A stretch of 6,711 nucleotides of DNA from Anaerolineales bacterium UBA2029. Lineage in GTDB: Bacteria; Chloroflexota; Anaerolineae; Aggregatilineales; Aggregatilineaceae. Position 1 is the stretch's first letter, and each line of letters starts with the position of its first letter. The stretch covers positions 1 through 6,711 of the forward strand of contig DDBP01000202.1 of the NCBI GenBank assembly GCA_002332795.1, read 5' to 3'. Position numbers and translations under genes: made by a program. Below, in pieces: positions 6,331 through 6,711 of this stretch. Under the pieces are notes generated by a model. That model had not been told where the DNA came from. It searched no databases and worked only from the letters and a program-made list of their open reading frames with translations.

Positions 6331-6711
6331 TCAGGATAGTTCCAGGCCCAGTTGCCCGCCGCCGTCGCGGAGCATGGCAATGATCTTCTGATCGGTCACC
6401 GGAAAGGCATAGCGGTCCAGGTCGTCGAGCGTCACCCAGGCCCACTCGGAGCAACCGATGGCGCGCGGTTCGCCGCGGAGATAGTGACAGGCGAAGACAT
6501 AGAGCGTGATGCGGAAGTGTGTATAGGCGTGACGAACCGTGCCGATTTGTTCGCCCACCTCGATTTCGATGCCCAGTTCCTCGCGGATTTCGCGGCGCAG
6601 GCACTCGCGCAGCGACTCGCCCGGCTCGCGCTTGCCGCCGGGGAATTCCCACAGTCCGCCCAGCATACTTTCTGGTGGACGACGGGCGATTAGAATACGC
6701 CCGTCGTCGCG
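6331..6711 (-). CDS. MutT-type NUDIX hydrolase, 5'-truncated by window edge
   Basis: This gene probably hydrolyses a (possibly oxidised) nucleoside triphosphate such as 8-oxo-dGTP to the monophosphate, cleaning the nucleotide pool in the cytoplasm. The visible part is 126 residues ending in TGA (6333-6331). The frame stays open through the right edge, adding RDDGRILIARRPPES before the internal Met at 6666; this added segment is the usual MutT strand before GGLWEFPGGK. The Nudix box is complete: G26, E32, then REIREELGI at 40-48, matching G-x5-E-x7-REU-x-EE-x-GU. After it come HAYTHFRITLYVF, the Trp-containing SEWAWVTLDDLDRYAFPVTDQKII and a short tail. The sequence also resembles the C-terminal domain of MutY adenine glycosylase, but there the Nudix box is normally degenerate. 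The intact box favours a stand-alone pyrophosphohydrolase. Only about the first 10 residues seem to be missing. Confidence 0.9.
   Translation of the reverse strand, partial: RDDGRILIARRPPESMLGGLWEFPGGKREPGESLRECLRREIREELGIEIEVGEQIGTVRHAYTHFRITLYVFACHYLRGEPRAIGCSEWAWVTLDDLDRYAFPVTDQKIIAMLRDGGGQLGLELS

Noticed and set aside
5639..6391. A 250-codon plus-strand open frame opposite the sulfite-oxidase-like gene
   Set aside because: The minus-strand frame has intact family motifs including the Cys ligand and a good GGAGG site. This frame lacks both and starts directly after the terminator in the convergent region.
6248..6652. N-terminal extension of 135 codons on the sulfite-oxidase-like gene
   Set aside because: It overlaps the NUDIX gene out of frame, is Arg/Pro-rich without any domain, and the downstream ATG has a near-ideal ribosome binding site and begins the family-like sequence.

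Overview
This window looks like ordinary chromosomal DNA from a GC-rich bacterium. All recognisable genes are housekeeping or small-molecule genes, and no tRNA, rRNA, insertion sequence, CRISPR array, phage or integron element was seen. An FprA-type NADPH-ferredoxin reductase, proBA, a P-type permease with an exported N-terminal domain, and a small cytoplasmic sulfite-oxidase-like protein together would suit a Chloroflexota-like lineage. That is only an impression from protein style; no marker gene here fixes the taxonomy.

Layout. (1) Positions 1-739, minus strand: the N-terminal half of an FprA/adrenodoxin-reductase-type flavoprotein that runs off the left edge. (2) Positions 740-954: a divergent intergenic region with weak promoter-like sequences and ATGAGA repeats. 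(3) Positions 955-5560, plus strand: four co-directional genes. These are proB (glutamate 5-kinase), proA (gamma-glutamyl phosphate reductase), a permease of the ArsB/NhaD/P-permease superfamily carrying a secreted carboxypeptidase-regulatory-like domain, and a small UspA-type protein. The group ends at a strong intrinsic terminator at 5567-5604. (4) Positions 5627-6711, minus strand, converging on that terminator: a cytoplasmic sulfite-oxidase-like molybdopterin enzyme and, upstream of it, a MutT-type NUDIX hydrolase cut by the right edge.

How the genes work together. ProB and ProA catalyse the first two steps from glutamate towards proline; the third enzyme, ProC, is not in the window. The permease and UspA-like gene are tightly coupled: 3 nt separate them, they share a reading frame, and only one TGA lies between them. 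This suggests the Usp protein is a partner or regulator of the transporter. A link between proline synthesis, ion transport and stress response is plausible but inferred. The minus-strand pair has no obvious shared pathway; oxidative-damage defence is one speculative theme.

The least ordinary part is the permease-Usp module. It has an exported beta-sandwich-like domain on an ion-transporter fold, its second half lacks the Asp-Asn pair expected in that superfamily, and a downstream Usp partner without the ATP-binding glycine motif could be fused to it by simple TGA readthrough. No clearly new multi-gene system is visible.
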